From contig JAFZRY010000026.1 in assembly GCA_017619615.1 (NCBI GenBank), forward strand, positions 1 through 64,000: 64,000 nucleotides of DNA, in the 5' to 3' direction. Every line of letters begins with the position of its first letter. Positions within the stretch are counted from its first letter, which is position 1. The notes under the pieces are model-generated. The model had not been told where the DNA came from, did not search any database, and saw nothing but the letters and a program-made list of their open reading frames with translations. Positions 24,589 through 31,603 of this stretch are shown here, piece after piece. The DNA is from Lachnospiraceae bacterium. GTDB taxonomy: Bacteria; Bacillota; Clostridia; Lachnospirales; Lachnospiraceae. A program made the position numbers and the translations under genes.

Positions 24589-26460
24589 ATGAAAAAGATC
24601 CTGGCAATCGTTCTGGCCCTGGCCATGGTGCTGACCATCACCGCGGCCTGCGGCAAGAAGGAAGAACCTACGGAAGCCCCTACCACGGCGGCTCCTACGA
24701 CCGAAGCCCCTACCACGGCGGCTCCTACTACCCCGGCCCCTACCACGGAAGCCCCCACCACGGAAGCTCCCACCACGGAAGCCCCCACCACGGAAGCCCC
24801 CACCACGGAAGCTCCCACCACGGAAGCCCCTACCACGGAAGCGCCGGCTCCCGTCGGGAGCGCGCAGGAAGTCGTAGACGCCGCGCTGGCCAACCTGGAA
24901 GCCGTGCTGCGCACGGTGGGCGATGAGTCCCAGGCCACGCAGGTGACTTTCACGGGCAGCGGCGCCGCCGGCGTCACCATTTCCATCTCCATGGGCGAGC
25001 AGTCGATGGACATCCCCGTGACTGCGTCCGGCTCTGCGTCCGGCGTTCTGGATACCGGCAAGGGCGCCCACATGTCCGCGAACTACACCGCCGACCTGGG
25101 CATGCTGGCCATGATGCTGGGCGGCGATTCCGACAGCACCGAACCCATCGAGGGCACGGTGGAAGCCTATGCGGACTTCGCTTCAAAGAAGCTCTACGAG
25201 AAAGAAGACGACGTATGGTACTACTCCGAATCCGGCGACATCGAATTCCCGCTGGACGAGGACGAGCACCTGGCCGGCAAAATGAACCTGGATGAGATGT
25301 TCGAATCCTATGACTTCACCACCGAAGGCGGCGAATACGTGATCGAAGGCATCCTGAAGATGGAAATGCCGGAAGGCACGGAATCCCTGCTGCCGGAAGA
25401 CATCACGGCCATCACTTCGACCCTGCCGCTGGAAGACGTAAGACTCGGCGCCCGCATTACCATCAACAAAGACCTGCAGTTCACCGGCATGAAAGTGGCG
25501 ATGGGCGAATTCACCATGGACCTCTCCGAACTGATGGAAGGCTTCGTGGTCAAGATGGAAGGTATTGAACTGAACATCGCCCTGGATTGGGGCACCGGCA
25601 CCTACGAACTTCCGAAGGAAGTGGAAGAGAGCGCCATAGAGAAGCCCGAAGAGCCCGGCTATGAAGACGCTGATTATCCCTGGGCGACCTGCGTCTTCAC
25701 CCTGAAGGACGAAGAACTGGCCGACACCGATGAGTTCTCCCTGAAGGCCGAGAGCGTCAAAGTGAACGAATTCGGCGAAGTCATCGTGAAGTTCGATGCG
25801 GAAAACAAACTCGACAAGTCCCTGACCTTCCGCTTTGACGACGTGGCCGTGAACGGCTTCATCACCAGCACCTACTGCTCTGAGGAAGTGGAAGCGAACA
25901 AGGCCGGCAACTTTGAGATGACCATCTATCCCGGCTCGCTGTCCATGATCGGCGCGGAGACCGTCGACCAGATCACCTTCCTGCTGAAGGTCTACGATAC
26001 CGACGATTACTTCTCCGACGGCTACGTCAACGAGGCGTACACCCTGTACCCGACCGGCATGGATCCCGAAGCCTACGTGGCGCCTGAGCGCCGCACTGCG
26101 GAAACCGAAGTGGTCGTCCTGGACAATGACGACGTGACCGTCGTCGTCATGGAATGCAGTTTCGAGACCTACTTCGGCTACAACGTGGTCACCTACTACG
26201 AGAACAAGACGGACAAGGATCTGTCCTTCGAGTTCGAAGACGTCAAGCTGAACGGCAAAGAACTCGAAGATGCCTACTGGTCCGTGGACGTTCCCGCCGG
26301 CGGCCGCTGCTTCGACAGCAAGTACTTCTTCGACAGCACGCTGGAAGAACTGGAGATCGACAAGGTGGAGTCCATCTCCGCCGTCCTGAACGTGGAAGAG
26401 GATGATTTCTTCTCGGATGAGATCCTCTTCACGGCCGACATGCTATTCGAGGTTAAATAA
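24589..26460 (+). CDS. Large lipoprotein with PTTEA linker, 623 aa
   Basis: The ATG after AAGGAGG gives a lipoprotein signal MKKILAIVLALAMVLTITAA followed by Cys. Residues 27-85 are a Pro/Thr/Glu/Ala linker made of pentapeptide repeats. After it comes a ~200-residue domain with the look of an LppX/LolA-like or DUF6612-type lipoprotein (VGDESQATQVTFTGSGAAG ... MSIDIPVTASG-like beta strands). Two similar C-terminal beta domains follow; compare KSLTFRFDDVAVNGF with KDLSFEFEDVKLNGK. Acidic residues dominate. It is predicted to be a lipid-anchored surface protein of unknown function with its own promoter. Confidence 0.8.
   Translation: MKKILAIVLALAMVLTITAACGKKEEPTEAPTTAAPTTEAPTTAAPTTPAPTTEAPTTEAPTTEAPTTEAPTTEAPTTEAPTTEAPAPVGSAQEVVDAALANLEAVLRTVGDESQATQVTFTGSGAAGVTISISMGEQSMDIPVTASGSASGVLDTGKGAHMSANYTADLGMLAMMLGGDSDSTEPIEGTVEAYADFASKKLYEKEDDVWYYSESGDIEFPLDEDEHLAGKMNLDEMFESYDFTTEGGEYVIEGILKMEMPEGTESLLPEDITAITSTLPLEDVRLGARITINKDLQFTGMKVAMGEFTMDLSELMEGFVVKMEGIELNIALDWGTGTYELPKEVEESAIEKPEEPGYEDADYPWATCVFTLKDEELADTDEFSLKAESVKVNEFGEVIVKFDAENKLDKSLTFRFDDVAVNGFITSTYCSEEVEANKAGNFEMTIYPGSLSMIGAETVDQITFLLKVYDTDDYFSDGYVNEAYTLYPTGMDPEAYVAPERRTAETEVVVLDNDDVTVVVMECSFETYFGYNVVTYYENKTDKDLSFEFEDVKLNGKELEDAYWSVDVPAGGRCFDSKYFFDSTLEELEIDKVESISAVLNVEEDDFFSDEILFTADMLFEVK
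24667..24843 (+). repeat. 15-bp minisatellite encoding PTTEA
   Basis: CC(T/C)ACCACGGAAGC(C/T) recurs in frame about twelve times, with two PTTAA variants near the start and one PTTPA. It encodes a flexible linker behind the lipid anchor, and slippage should make its length vary. Confidence 0.95.
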
Positions 26461-26514
26461 GAAGGAACGCTCCCGCCGCGCCGGAAAAGCCGCGGGAAGG
26501 ACGTTTCTGCATCA

Positions 26515-26534
26515 GGGGCGGCTTCGGCCGCCCC
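26515..26534 (+). terminator. GC-rich UUCG hairpin after the lipoprotein gene
   Basis: GGGGCGGC-TTCG-GCCGCCCC is a perfect 8-bp stem with a super-stable tetraloop. It has no T-run after it, so termination may be weak and the next gene may be partly cotranscribed. Confidence 0.5.
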
Positions 26535-26554
26535 GACTTCAAAAAGGAACCGGT

Positions 26555-27070
26555 ATGCAAGGCAAATATCCTGTCATCACGCTCTGCGGAAGCACCCGTT
26601 TTAAAGAGGCCTTCGAGGCGGCGAACAAGCGCCTGACCCTGGAGGGCTTTATCGTGATCTCCGTGGGCCTGTACGGCCACAGCGGCGATCAGGAGGTGTG
26701 GGAGCAGATGGACGAAGGCACGCTGACCCGCACGAAGGAAATGCTGGACGACATGCACAAGCGCAAGATCGACATGGCGGACGCCATCTTCGTGGTCAAC
26801 GTGGGCGGCTACATCGGCGCCAGCACGGCGTCGGAGATCGCCTACGCGGTGCGGACCGGCAAGGAAGTCTTTTATCTGGAATCGCCGGCGGACCGCGTCT
26901 GCCCGTGCTGCGGGAAGTACTATTTCCGCGAGCGGAACGCTTACGAGATCTGCCCGGTCTGCGGCTGGGAGGACGATCCCGTGCAGCGCCGGGAGGAGGA
27001 CTTCACCGGCGGCGCGAATGAGGAGTCTTTGCGGGAAGCCAGAAAGCACTGGAACGTCACCCCGCAGTAG
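26555..27070 (+). CDS. Nucleoside deoxyribosyltransferase-like protein fused to a CPCC domain, 171 aa
   Basis: The ATG at 26555 starts MQGKYPVITLCGSTRFKEAF. Residues 1-110 resemble the nucleoside 2-deoxyribosyltransferase-like fold: TLCGSTRFK strand-loop, then DMADAIFVVNVGGYIGASTASEIAYA, where members bind a (deoxy)nucleoside. Residues ~118-165 are a cysteine-rich CPCC domain (VCPCCGKYYFRERNAYEICPVCGWEDD) able to bind zinc. The combination is known in Firmicutes as an uncharacterised fusion; sensing or modifying nucleotides is a guess. Its stop codon lies in a 20-bp direct repeat. Confidence 0.78.
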   Translation: MQGKYPVITLCGSTRFKEAFEAANKRLTLEGFIVISVGLYGHSGDQEVWEQMDEGTLTRTKEMLDDMHKRKIDMADAIFVVNVGGYIGASTASEIAYAVRTGKEVFYLESPADRVCPCCGKYYFRERNAYEICPVCGWEDDPVQRREEDFTGGANEESLREARKHWNVTPQ

Positions 27071-27116
27071 GGGCGGTCACCGGATGCCCTGACGCATCAC
27101 CCCGCAGCAGGGGCGG
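27057..27116 (+). repeat. 20-bp direct repeat overlapping the stop codon
   Basis: TCACCCCGCAGTAGGGGCGG (27057-27076) returns as TCACCCCGCAGCAGGGGCGG (27097-27116), one mismatch, 40 bp apart. The T in the first copy makes the TAG stop of the upstream gene. The repeats may be an extragenic element that extended into the coding end. Confidence 0.8.
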
Positions 27117-27149
27117 CCGCCCGCCGCCCGGAACGGAGCCGAAAGTATT

Positions 27150-27776
27150 ATGGCAAGCAAGAAAACGACAAAAATCAACTGGCGCCTGATCCTCAGCATC
27201 GCGGCCGCCGCGGTCCTGATCTGGCTCGTCCTGTCGGGCCGGCTGCAGTTGTTCGGCGGCGACGATCCGTCGGTGACCGTTCCGGCCACCACGGAAGCGG
27301 ACATCCCCATCGTGACCGGCGAAGCACAGCCCACCGCGGCGACCACGGCAAAGACCGAAACGACCGCCTCACCGGCTACAAAAACGCCGTCCACCACCGA
27401 GTCCCCGGTCCCCCTGGAAACCACGGAGACCCTGATCCCGATCGTGACCGAACCGCCCACCACGGCGCCGTCCACGGAACCGCCCGCGGAGACCCACGTC
27501 CCCGTGCGCGAATACCACTTCCGCAACAAAGTCCTTCTCAACGACCACTACGACAAGCACGGCAAGGAGATGGGCTTCAAGAGCGCGAGAGAATACGAAG
27601 CCGCGGCCAGCGCCGTGATCAACAACCCCGCCTGCCTGTACAAGACCGAAAAAGAAGACGGCGACCACGTCTTCTTCCTGGAAGAGACCGGCGACTTCGT
27701 CGTCCTCTCCCTGGACGGCTACATCCGCACGTACTTCCGGCCGAGTTCGGGGAAGAAGTATTTCGACAGGCAATAG
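27150..27776 (+). CDS. Membrane-anchored protein with a toxin-like C-terminal domain, 208 aa
   Basis: A basic N-terminus (MASKKTTKINWR) is followed by one membrane helix (about residues 12-32, LILSIAAAAVLIWLVLSG) and a ~85-residue Thr/Pro/Glu linker. The final ~85 residues begin HFRNKVLLNDHYDKHGKEMG and end GYIRTYFRPSSGKKYFDRQ. I recall that pattern (H..KHG.E.G, DGD.V, DG.IRT.F.P) from C-terminal domains of polymorphic toxins of the barnase/EndoU/colicin RNase group; this is memory, not a search. No small immunity-like gene follows. The alternative is a surface protein of unknown function. Confidence 0.6.
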   Translation: MASKKTTKINWRLILSIAAAAVLIWLVLSGRLQLFGGDDPSVTVPATTEADIPIVTGEAQPTAATTAKTETTASPATKTPSTTESPVPLETTETLIPIVTEPPTTAPSTEPPAETHVPVREYHFRNKVLLNDHYDKHGKEMGFKSAREYEAAASAVINNPACLYKTEKEDGDHVFFLEETGDFVVLSLDGYIRTYFRPSSGKKYFDRQ

Positions 27777-27787
27777 AGCGCAGTAAG

Positions 27788-27831
27788 ACACAAAAAGACA
27801 GGACGCGATTCCGCGTCCTGTCTTTTTGTGT
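27788..27831. terminator. Bidirectional terminator, 20-bp perfect stem
   Basis: ACACAAAAAGACAGGACGCG, loop ATTC, and its exact reverse complement. A-run and T-run flanks on both sides serve the rightward gene ending at 27776 and the leftward phosphatase gene ending at 27846. Confidence 0.95.
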
Positions 27832-27845
27832 CCCGCCTTCCGCCT

Positions 27846-29480
27846 TCAGTTCTCCGCCGTCTCCTTCAGCTCCAGGCAGAGCATCGTCAGGTCGTCGAAC
27901 TGCGGTGTGTCTCCGGAAAAGGCGTTCACGTCCTGCAGCACGCCTTCCAGGATCTCCCGCGGCGGAGCGGTCCGGTGCTCATTGAGCGCCGTGATCATGC
28001 GGTCGAGGGAGAACATGCGGCCTTCGGCGTTCGTTGCTTCGGGCAGGCCGTCCGTGTAGAGGAAGAGCTTGTCGCCCGCACGCAGGCGGAATTCGGCGTC
28101 TTTGTACTGCATCCCTTCCAGGCCGCCCAGCACGAAGCCGTGCGGGCCTTTTTCGATGGCGAAACCGCCGTCTTTCCGGCAGACCGCGGGATATTCATGC
28201 CCCGCGTTGGCGTAAACGAGGCGGCCCGTGGAGATCTCCAGGATGCCCAGCCACACGGTCACGAACATGTCCGCGCCGTTGCGCGCGCAGATGCTGGCGT
28301 TCACGTCGCGCAGGATCTCCGCCGGCGTCCCGCCCATCTGCGCGCGGCCGGTGATCAGGATGTTCGCCTGCATCATGAACAGCGCGGCGGGGACCCCCTT
28401 GCCGGAGACGTCCGCCATGAGCAGCGCCAGGTGGTCGCTGTCGATCAGGAAGAAGTTGTAGAAATCGCCGCCGACCTCCTTGGCAGGATCCATCACGGCG
28501 TAGATGTCGAACTCGCGCCGGTCGGGGAACGCCGGGAAAACATCCGGCAGGGAATCGCTCTGGATCTGCGCGGCGATAGAAAGCTCCGCACCCATCCTTT
28601 CCTTTTCCGCCGTTGCGGCGGTCAGGTTGCGAATGTATTCCTCCATGTCCGTCTCCATGGAGTCGATGGAAAGGGCCAGTTCGCGGATGACGTCGTAGCG
28701 GCTGAGCGCGCCGAGCGGCTCGCTCTTCGCGTTCTCCTTCGCGAAGCGGGACGCTTCCGCCGAGACCCTTTCGACCGGCCGGACGACCGAGCGACGCAGA
28801 AACAGCGTCGCCAGCAGGGACACCGCGAGGACCGCGAAGAGGACGCCGGCCAGGATCATCAGGAGGTACGGCCGGAAAGCGTCCGTCATTTCGCGCATGG
28901 GGCGCTGGATGCAGAGGAGCGCCGTAACGTCGCCCGCGTCGTCCTTCACGGGCACCAGCGTCGTGATGTGCGGGTGCGAGCCGTCGTTGGTCTGCAGGCG
29001 GAAGACGGTCTCATAATCCGAGCGCTTCTCGTAGAGCGCCTGGTATTTCTGACGGTATTCGTCGTTCGTAGTGTCGCGCTTATGCCCCAGCTCCCACTCG
29101 GTGTAGCTGGAGTCGTCCACGCTGTTGTTGACGGAATTGAAAACGGAGACGAAGCGGCCGTAATCGCTCCGGTCCACAGCGATGACGTAGATCAGGGAGA
29201 CGTTCAGTTTCCGGCAGCTGACGTCCAGGTCGTTCTTGGTGACGATGTATTCCCAGGTTTCTTCGCCCGCGAGGTAATCGTCGATCAGGTCGCCGTCCAC
29301 GTAGGACGTCACGGAGTCCGCCATGTGGTAGGTGACGGTGGCGTATTCGTTTTTGAACGCGCTGACGAAGCAGTTGTTGCCGATATATACGACGGCCAGG
29401 CCGAACAAAAGAATCAGCCCGACCAGGCCGCCTATCACACTCACCGACATGTCGGAGCGCAGTCTGCGCAGCAGTTTCAT
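27846..29480 (-). CDS. Membrane PP2C/SpoIIE-type serine phosphatase with HAMP domain, 544 aa
   Basis: Two membrane helices (about residues 12-34 and 205-228) flank a ~170-residue extracytoplasmic sensor (WEYIVTKNDLDVSCRKLNVSLIYVIAVD, Cache-like). After it come a HAMP linker (RRSVVRPVERVSAEASRFAKEN), a coiled segment, and a SpoIIE/PP2C catalytic domain with metal-binding Asp in KEVGGDFYNFF and MADVSGKGVPAALFM. Such phosphatases reverse serine phosphorylation of anti-anti-sigma-like proteins in response to signals outside the cell. The start has no good ribosome binding site, so translation may depend on the gene upstream, which ends 10 bp before it. Confidence 0.92.
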   Translation of the reverse strand: MKLLRRLRSDMSVSVIGGLVGLILLFGLAVVYIGNNCFVSAFKNEYATVTYHMADSVTSYVDGDLIDDYLAGEETWEYIVTKNDLDVSCRKLNVSLIYVIAVDRSDYGRFVSVFNSVNNSVDDSSYTEWELGHKRDTTNDEYRQKYQALYEKRSDYETVFRLQTNDGSHPHITTLVPVKDDAGDVTALLCIQRPMREMTDAFRPYLLMILAGVLFAVLAVSLLATLFLRRSVVRPVERVSAEASRFAKENAKSEPLGALSRYDVIRELALSIDSMETDMEEYIRNLTAATAEKERMGAELSIAAQIQSDSLPDVFPAFPDRREFDIYAVMDPAKEVGGDFYNFFLIDSDHLALLMADVSGKGVPAALFMMQANILITGRAQMGGTPAEILRDVNASICARNGADMFVTVWLGILEISTGRLVYANAGHEYPAVCRKDGGFAIEKGPHGFVLGGLEGMQYKDAEFRLRAGDKLFLYTDGLPEATNAEGRMFSLDRMITALNEHRTAPPREILEGVLQDVNAFSGDTPQFDDLTMLCLELKETAEN

Positions 29481-29490
29481 GGACCGGTTA

Positions 29491-30000
29491 TTATTTCTTC
29501 TTGCCGCCGAACAGGCTGCTCAGGAAGGACAGGAAGGAGTTCTTCTTCTTGCCGTTCGAGGTGTTCTGCGCGGGAGCGGTATTGCCGGTCAGCACGGTCT
29601 GGATGGTGTCATCCGCCGCCGCCGTGCCGGAGCCGCCCACCAGGCCGCCCAGCAGGGACAGGATGTTGCTGCCGCCGGAGCCGGTCAGGGCGGAGAGCAG
29701 GCCGGGAGCCGCCGCGGACAGGATGCTGTTCGTGAGCGTCTGGGAAAGGCCGGACTGCTGGGACACCGTCTGCGTGCCGCCCGCGCCGAGCAGGGCCGTG
29801 AGGATGCTGCCGGTGTCGCCGCCCGCCAGGGAGGCAAGGGAACCGAGGTCGAAGCCGCGCTGGGTCGTCTGGCCCGCCACCAGCGGCAGCGCCTTGGTCA
29901 GGACGCTGGTCACGTCGTTTTCGGCCGCGCCGGCGGTCTTCGTGATATCGGCCAGCTGTTCGCTGTTGAAGATCTGACTTAAAATACTGCTGACATCCAT
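29491..30000 (-). CDS. DUF937-like (YidB-related) Gly/Ser-rich protein, 169 aa
   Basis: The ATG at 30000 follows GGAGAAGGAG. The start MDVSSILSQIFNSEQLADIT and the motif AENDVTSVLTKALPLVAGQ match the DUF937 helical repeat family. The middle is rich in Gly, Leu and Ser (GSILTALLGAGGTQTVSQ) and the C-terminus is GKKKNSFLSFLSSLFGGKKK. The stretch QTVSQQSGLSQTLTNSILS is nearly repeated in the protein at 62599, so the two are paralogues. Function is unknown. It precedes the SpoIIE-type phosphatase in one transcription unit. Confidence 0.75.
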   Translation of the reverse strand: MDVSSILSQIFNSEQLADITKTAGAAENDVTSVLTKALPLVAGQTTQRGFDLGSLASLAGGDTGSILTALLGAGGTQTVSQQSGLSQTLTNSILSAAAPGLLSALTGSGGSNILSLLGGLVGGSGTAAADDTIQTVLTGNTAPAQNTSNGKKKNSFLSFLSSLFGGKKK

Positions 30001-30052
30001 GGTTTTCTCCTTCTCCCCTACCACATGTAGGGGGATCGTACTTGCTGCCCTC

Positions 30053-30082
30053 ATTATGGGGTATTTTTCCTCTGTTTGTCAA
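30053..30082 (-). promoter_or_regulatory. Promoter of the DUF937-phosphatase unit
   Basis: On the minus strand TTGACA and CATAAT are separated by 18 bp; the leader to the ATG is about 50 bases. Confidence 0.6.
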
Positions 30083-30092
30083 GAAAACCTGC

Positions 30093-30121
30093 TTGAAATC
30101 CGCAGATTTTTCATATATACT
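30093..30121 (+). promoter_or_regulatory. Promoter of the 252-aa membrane protein gene
   Basis: TTGAAA and TATACT are 17 bp apart, back to back with the leftward promoter at 30053-30082. Confidence 0.65.
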
Positions 30122-30202
30122 TTTTTTCGTAAACAGCGGCCGGACGGAACGGGCGGAAACGGCCCGGCCGGCCGACGGGAAAGGATAAAGAAGGAGAAAA
30201 CA

Positions 30203-30961
30203 ATGGCTGAAAGAAAGAAAATCGAAAGCGCCAGCGAGAATACCGTCAGCAATATCCAGAACGCGAAGCCGGTCGGCAACGCGACAGGTTACCGCGTAGG
30301 CGCCATTATCCTCTGGGTGCTGGCCCTGGTCTGCGAAGTGCTGGCCATCCTGCTGCTCTTCGGCAAGATCAACATCACGTTCATGAACACGCTGGTGTGC
30401 CTGATCGTCTTCATCGTGCTCGACCTGATCTTCCTGATCATCGGCTCGCAGCTCTGGAAGAAGGCAAACCACATCAAACCGGCATCCAAGAAGAATCCGA
30501 CCAAGTTCTGGCTGTGGAACAACATGGGCCTGATCGTGGCGGTGCTCTGCTTCTGCCCGCTGATCATTCTGCTGCTGACCAATAAGGACCTGGACAAGAA
30601 GACCAAGACCATCGCGGTCGTGGCCGCGGCCGTAGCCCTGCTGATCGGCGGCGCCGCCAGCATCGACTACAATCCCATCTCCGCGGAAGAGAAGGAAGCC
30701 GCGCAGGTCGCCCTGGAAGGCACGGCCGTCTACTGGACCCCTTACGGCAAAGTCTACCACACCCACGTCATCGACGAGGTAATGGGCCACACCACGGAAG
30801 ACGGCAAGGACTGCCCGTATCTTAACCGCAGCGACTCCCTGACCCGCGGCACCGTGGAAGAAGCCATTGCCGCCGGCAAGACCAAGCTCTGCAGCTACTG
30901 CCAGCGCCATGACCACATCGAAGGGGAGGGCATCAAGACAGATGACGTCTCGGAGCCGTAA
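30203..30961 (+). CDS. Membrane protein with a C-terminal metal-binding-like domain, 252 aa
   Basis: The start follows AAGGAG. After a hydrophilic N-terminus there are four hydrophobic segments (about residues 33-55, 60-82, 108-130, 138-155). The C-terminal ~75 residues begin GTAVYWTPYGKVYHTHVIDE and include DCPYLNRSDSL, TVEEAIAAGKTKLCSYCQRH. This resembles the short Ada-like/nuclease-associated motif (YWT..G..YH....C..L......G....A...G...C..C), in which Cys and His likely bind zinc; here the first Cys is replaced. It is a single-gene unit with its own promoter and terminator. Confidence 0.75.
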   Translation: MAERKKIESASENTVSNIQNAKPVGNATGYRVGAIILWVLALVCEVLAILLLFGKINITFMNTLVCLIVFIVLDLIFLIIGSQLWKKANHIKPASKKNPTKFWLWNNMGLIVAVLCFCPLIILLLTNKDLDKKTKTIAVVAAAVALLIGGAASIDYNPISAEEKEAAQVALEGTAVYWTPYGKVYHTHVIDEVMGHTTEDGKDCPYLNRSDSLTRGTVEEAIAAGKTKLCSYCQRHDHIEGEGIKTDDVSEP

Positions 30962-30984
30962 GGCTTCGCCCGTCACCCCTCACA

Positions 30985-31013
30985 GGAGCGGCTCCGGCCG
31001 TTCCTTTTTTTTA
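30985..31013 (+). terminator. Intrinsic terminator
   Basis: GGAGCGGC, loop TCCG, GCCGTTCC (one G-U pair), then eight T and ATTT. Confidence 0.85.
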
Positions 31014-31154
31014 TTTCTATGTCCGATTTTTGCTTTTCTGACTGTTATATAGATAGAAGCCCCTTGCTCTGCCCTGAATGGCGCTGACCAGGGTCTATAT
31101 CGGGACGGAAAGAACCGTTCCCGTGCCCCTTGAAAAAATATTTTCAAAAACCCC

Positions 31155-31208
31155 TTGACAAACCGGTCTAGCAATGATAGACTCCAAGTAAGTCGACTAA
31201 TAATAGAC
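31155..31208 (+). promoter_or_regulatory. Promoter and two BlaI-type operators of the blaI-M56 operon
   Basis: TTGACA (31155) and TAGACT (31178) are 17 bp apart. GTCTAGCAATGATAGAC at 31166-31182 is a 17-bp dyad that sits between and over the -10. GTCGACTAATAATAGAC at 31192-31208 is a second 17-bp site sharing GTC...ATAGAC, 26 bp further on. Paired operators over a promoter fit repression by the BlaI-family protein encoded 18 bp downstream. Confidence 0.8.
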
Positions 31209-31225
31209 CGAAGGAGGACAAGACC

Positions 31226-31603
31226 GTGACCGAATATAAACTGGGCGTTGTGGAAAGCCGCTTTGCCGACATCGTGTGGAACAATGAACCTTTGACTTCC
31301 GGCGAGCTGGTAAAACTCTGCGCTCAGGAACTGGAATGGAAGAAGTCCACGACGTACACCGTTCTGAAAAAGCTCTGCGACAAAGGTCTGTTCGTGAACG
31401 ACAACGGGACGGTCCGCGCCGTGATGACCCGGGAAGAATATTTCGCGGCCCAGAGCCGCCAGTTCGTGGAAGAGACCTTCGAGGGATCCCTTCCCGCTTT
31501 TATTTCCGCCTTTTCCTCCGGCCGCAAGCTGTCGGCTAAGGAAGTCGCGGAGATCCGCAGCCTGCTGGATCATTGGGCAGGAGGAGATAAGGAGGGCTCG
31601 TGA
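31226..31603 (+). CDS. BlaI/MecI-family transcriptional repressor, 125 aa
   Basis: A GTG start with AAGGAGG. Winged-helix N-terminus (MTEYKLGVVESRFADIVWNN, then LTSGELVKLCAQELEWKKSTTYTVLKKLCDKGLF) and a helical dimerisation tail (REEYFAAQSRQFVEETFEGS). The family represses its own operon and is inactivated by a BlaR1-type membrane protease, here the next gene, whose start overlaps this stop. Two operator candidates lie in its promoter. No beta-lactamase gene is nearby, so the response is probably to another envelope signal. Confidence 0.93.
   Translation: MTEYKLGVVESRFADIVWNNEPLTSGELVKLCAQELEWKKSTTYTVLKKLCDKGLFVNDNGTVRAVMTREEYFAAQSRQFVEETFEGSLPAFISAFSSGRKLSAKEVAEIRSLLDHWAGGDKEGS

Noticed and set aside
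24667-24843. 15-bp repeats as a regulatory array
   Set aside because: They keep the reading frame and encode the PTTEA linker of a lipoprotein.
27788-27831. 20-bp inverted repeat as a transposon end
   Set aside because: The flanking A- and T-runs and convergent gene ends identify it as a shared terminator.
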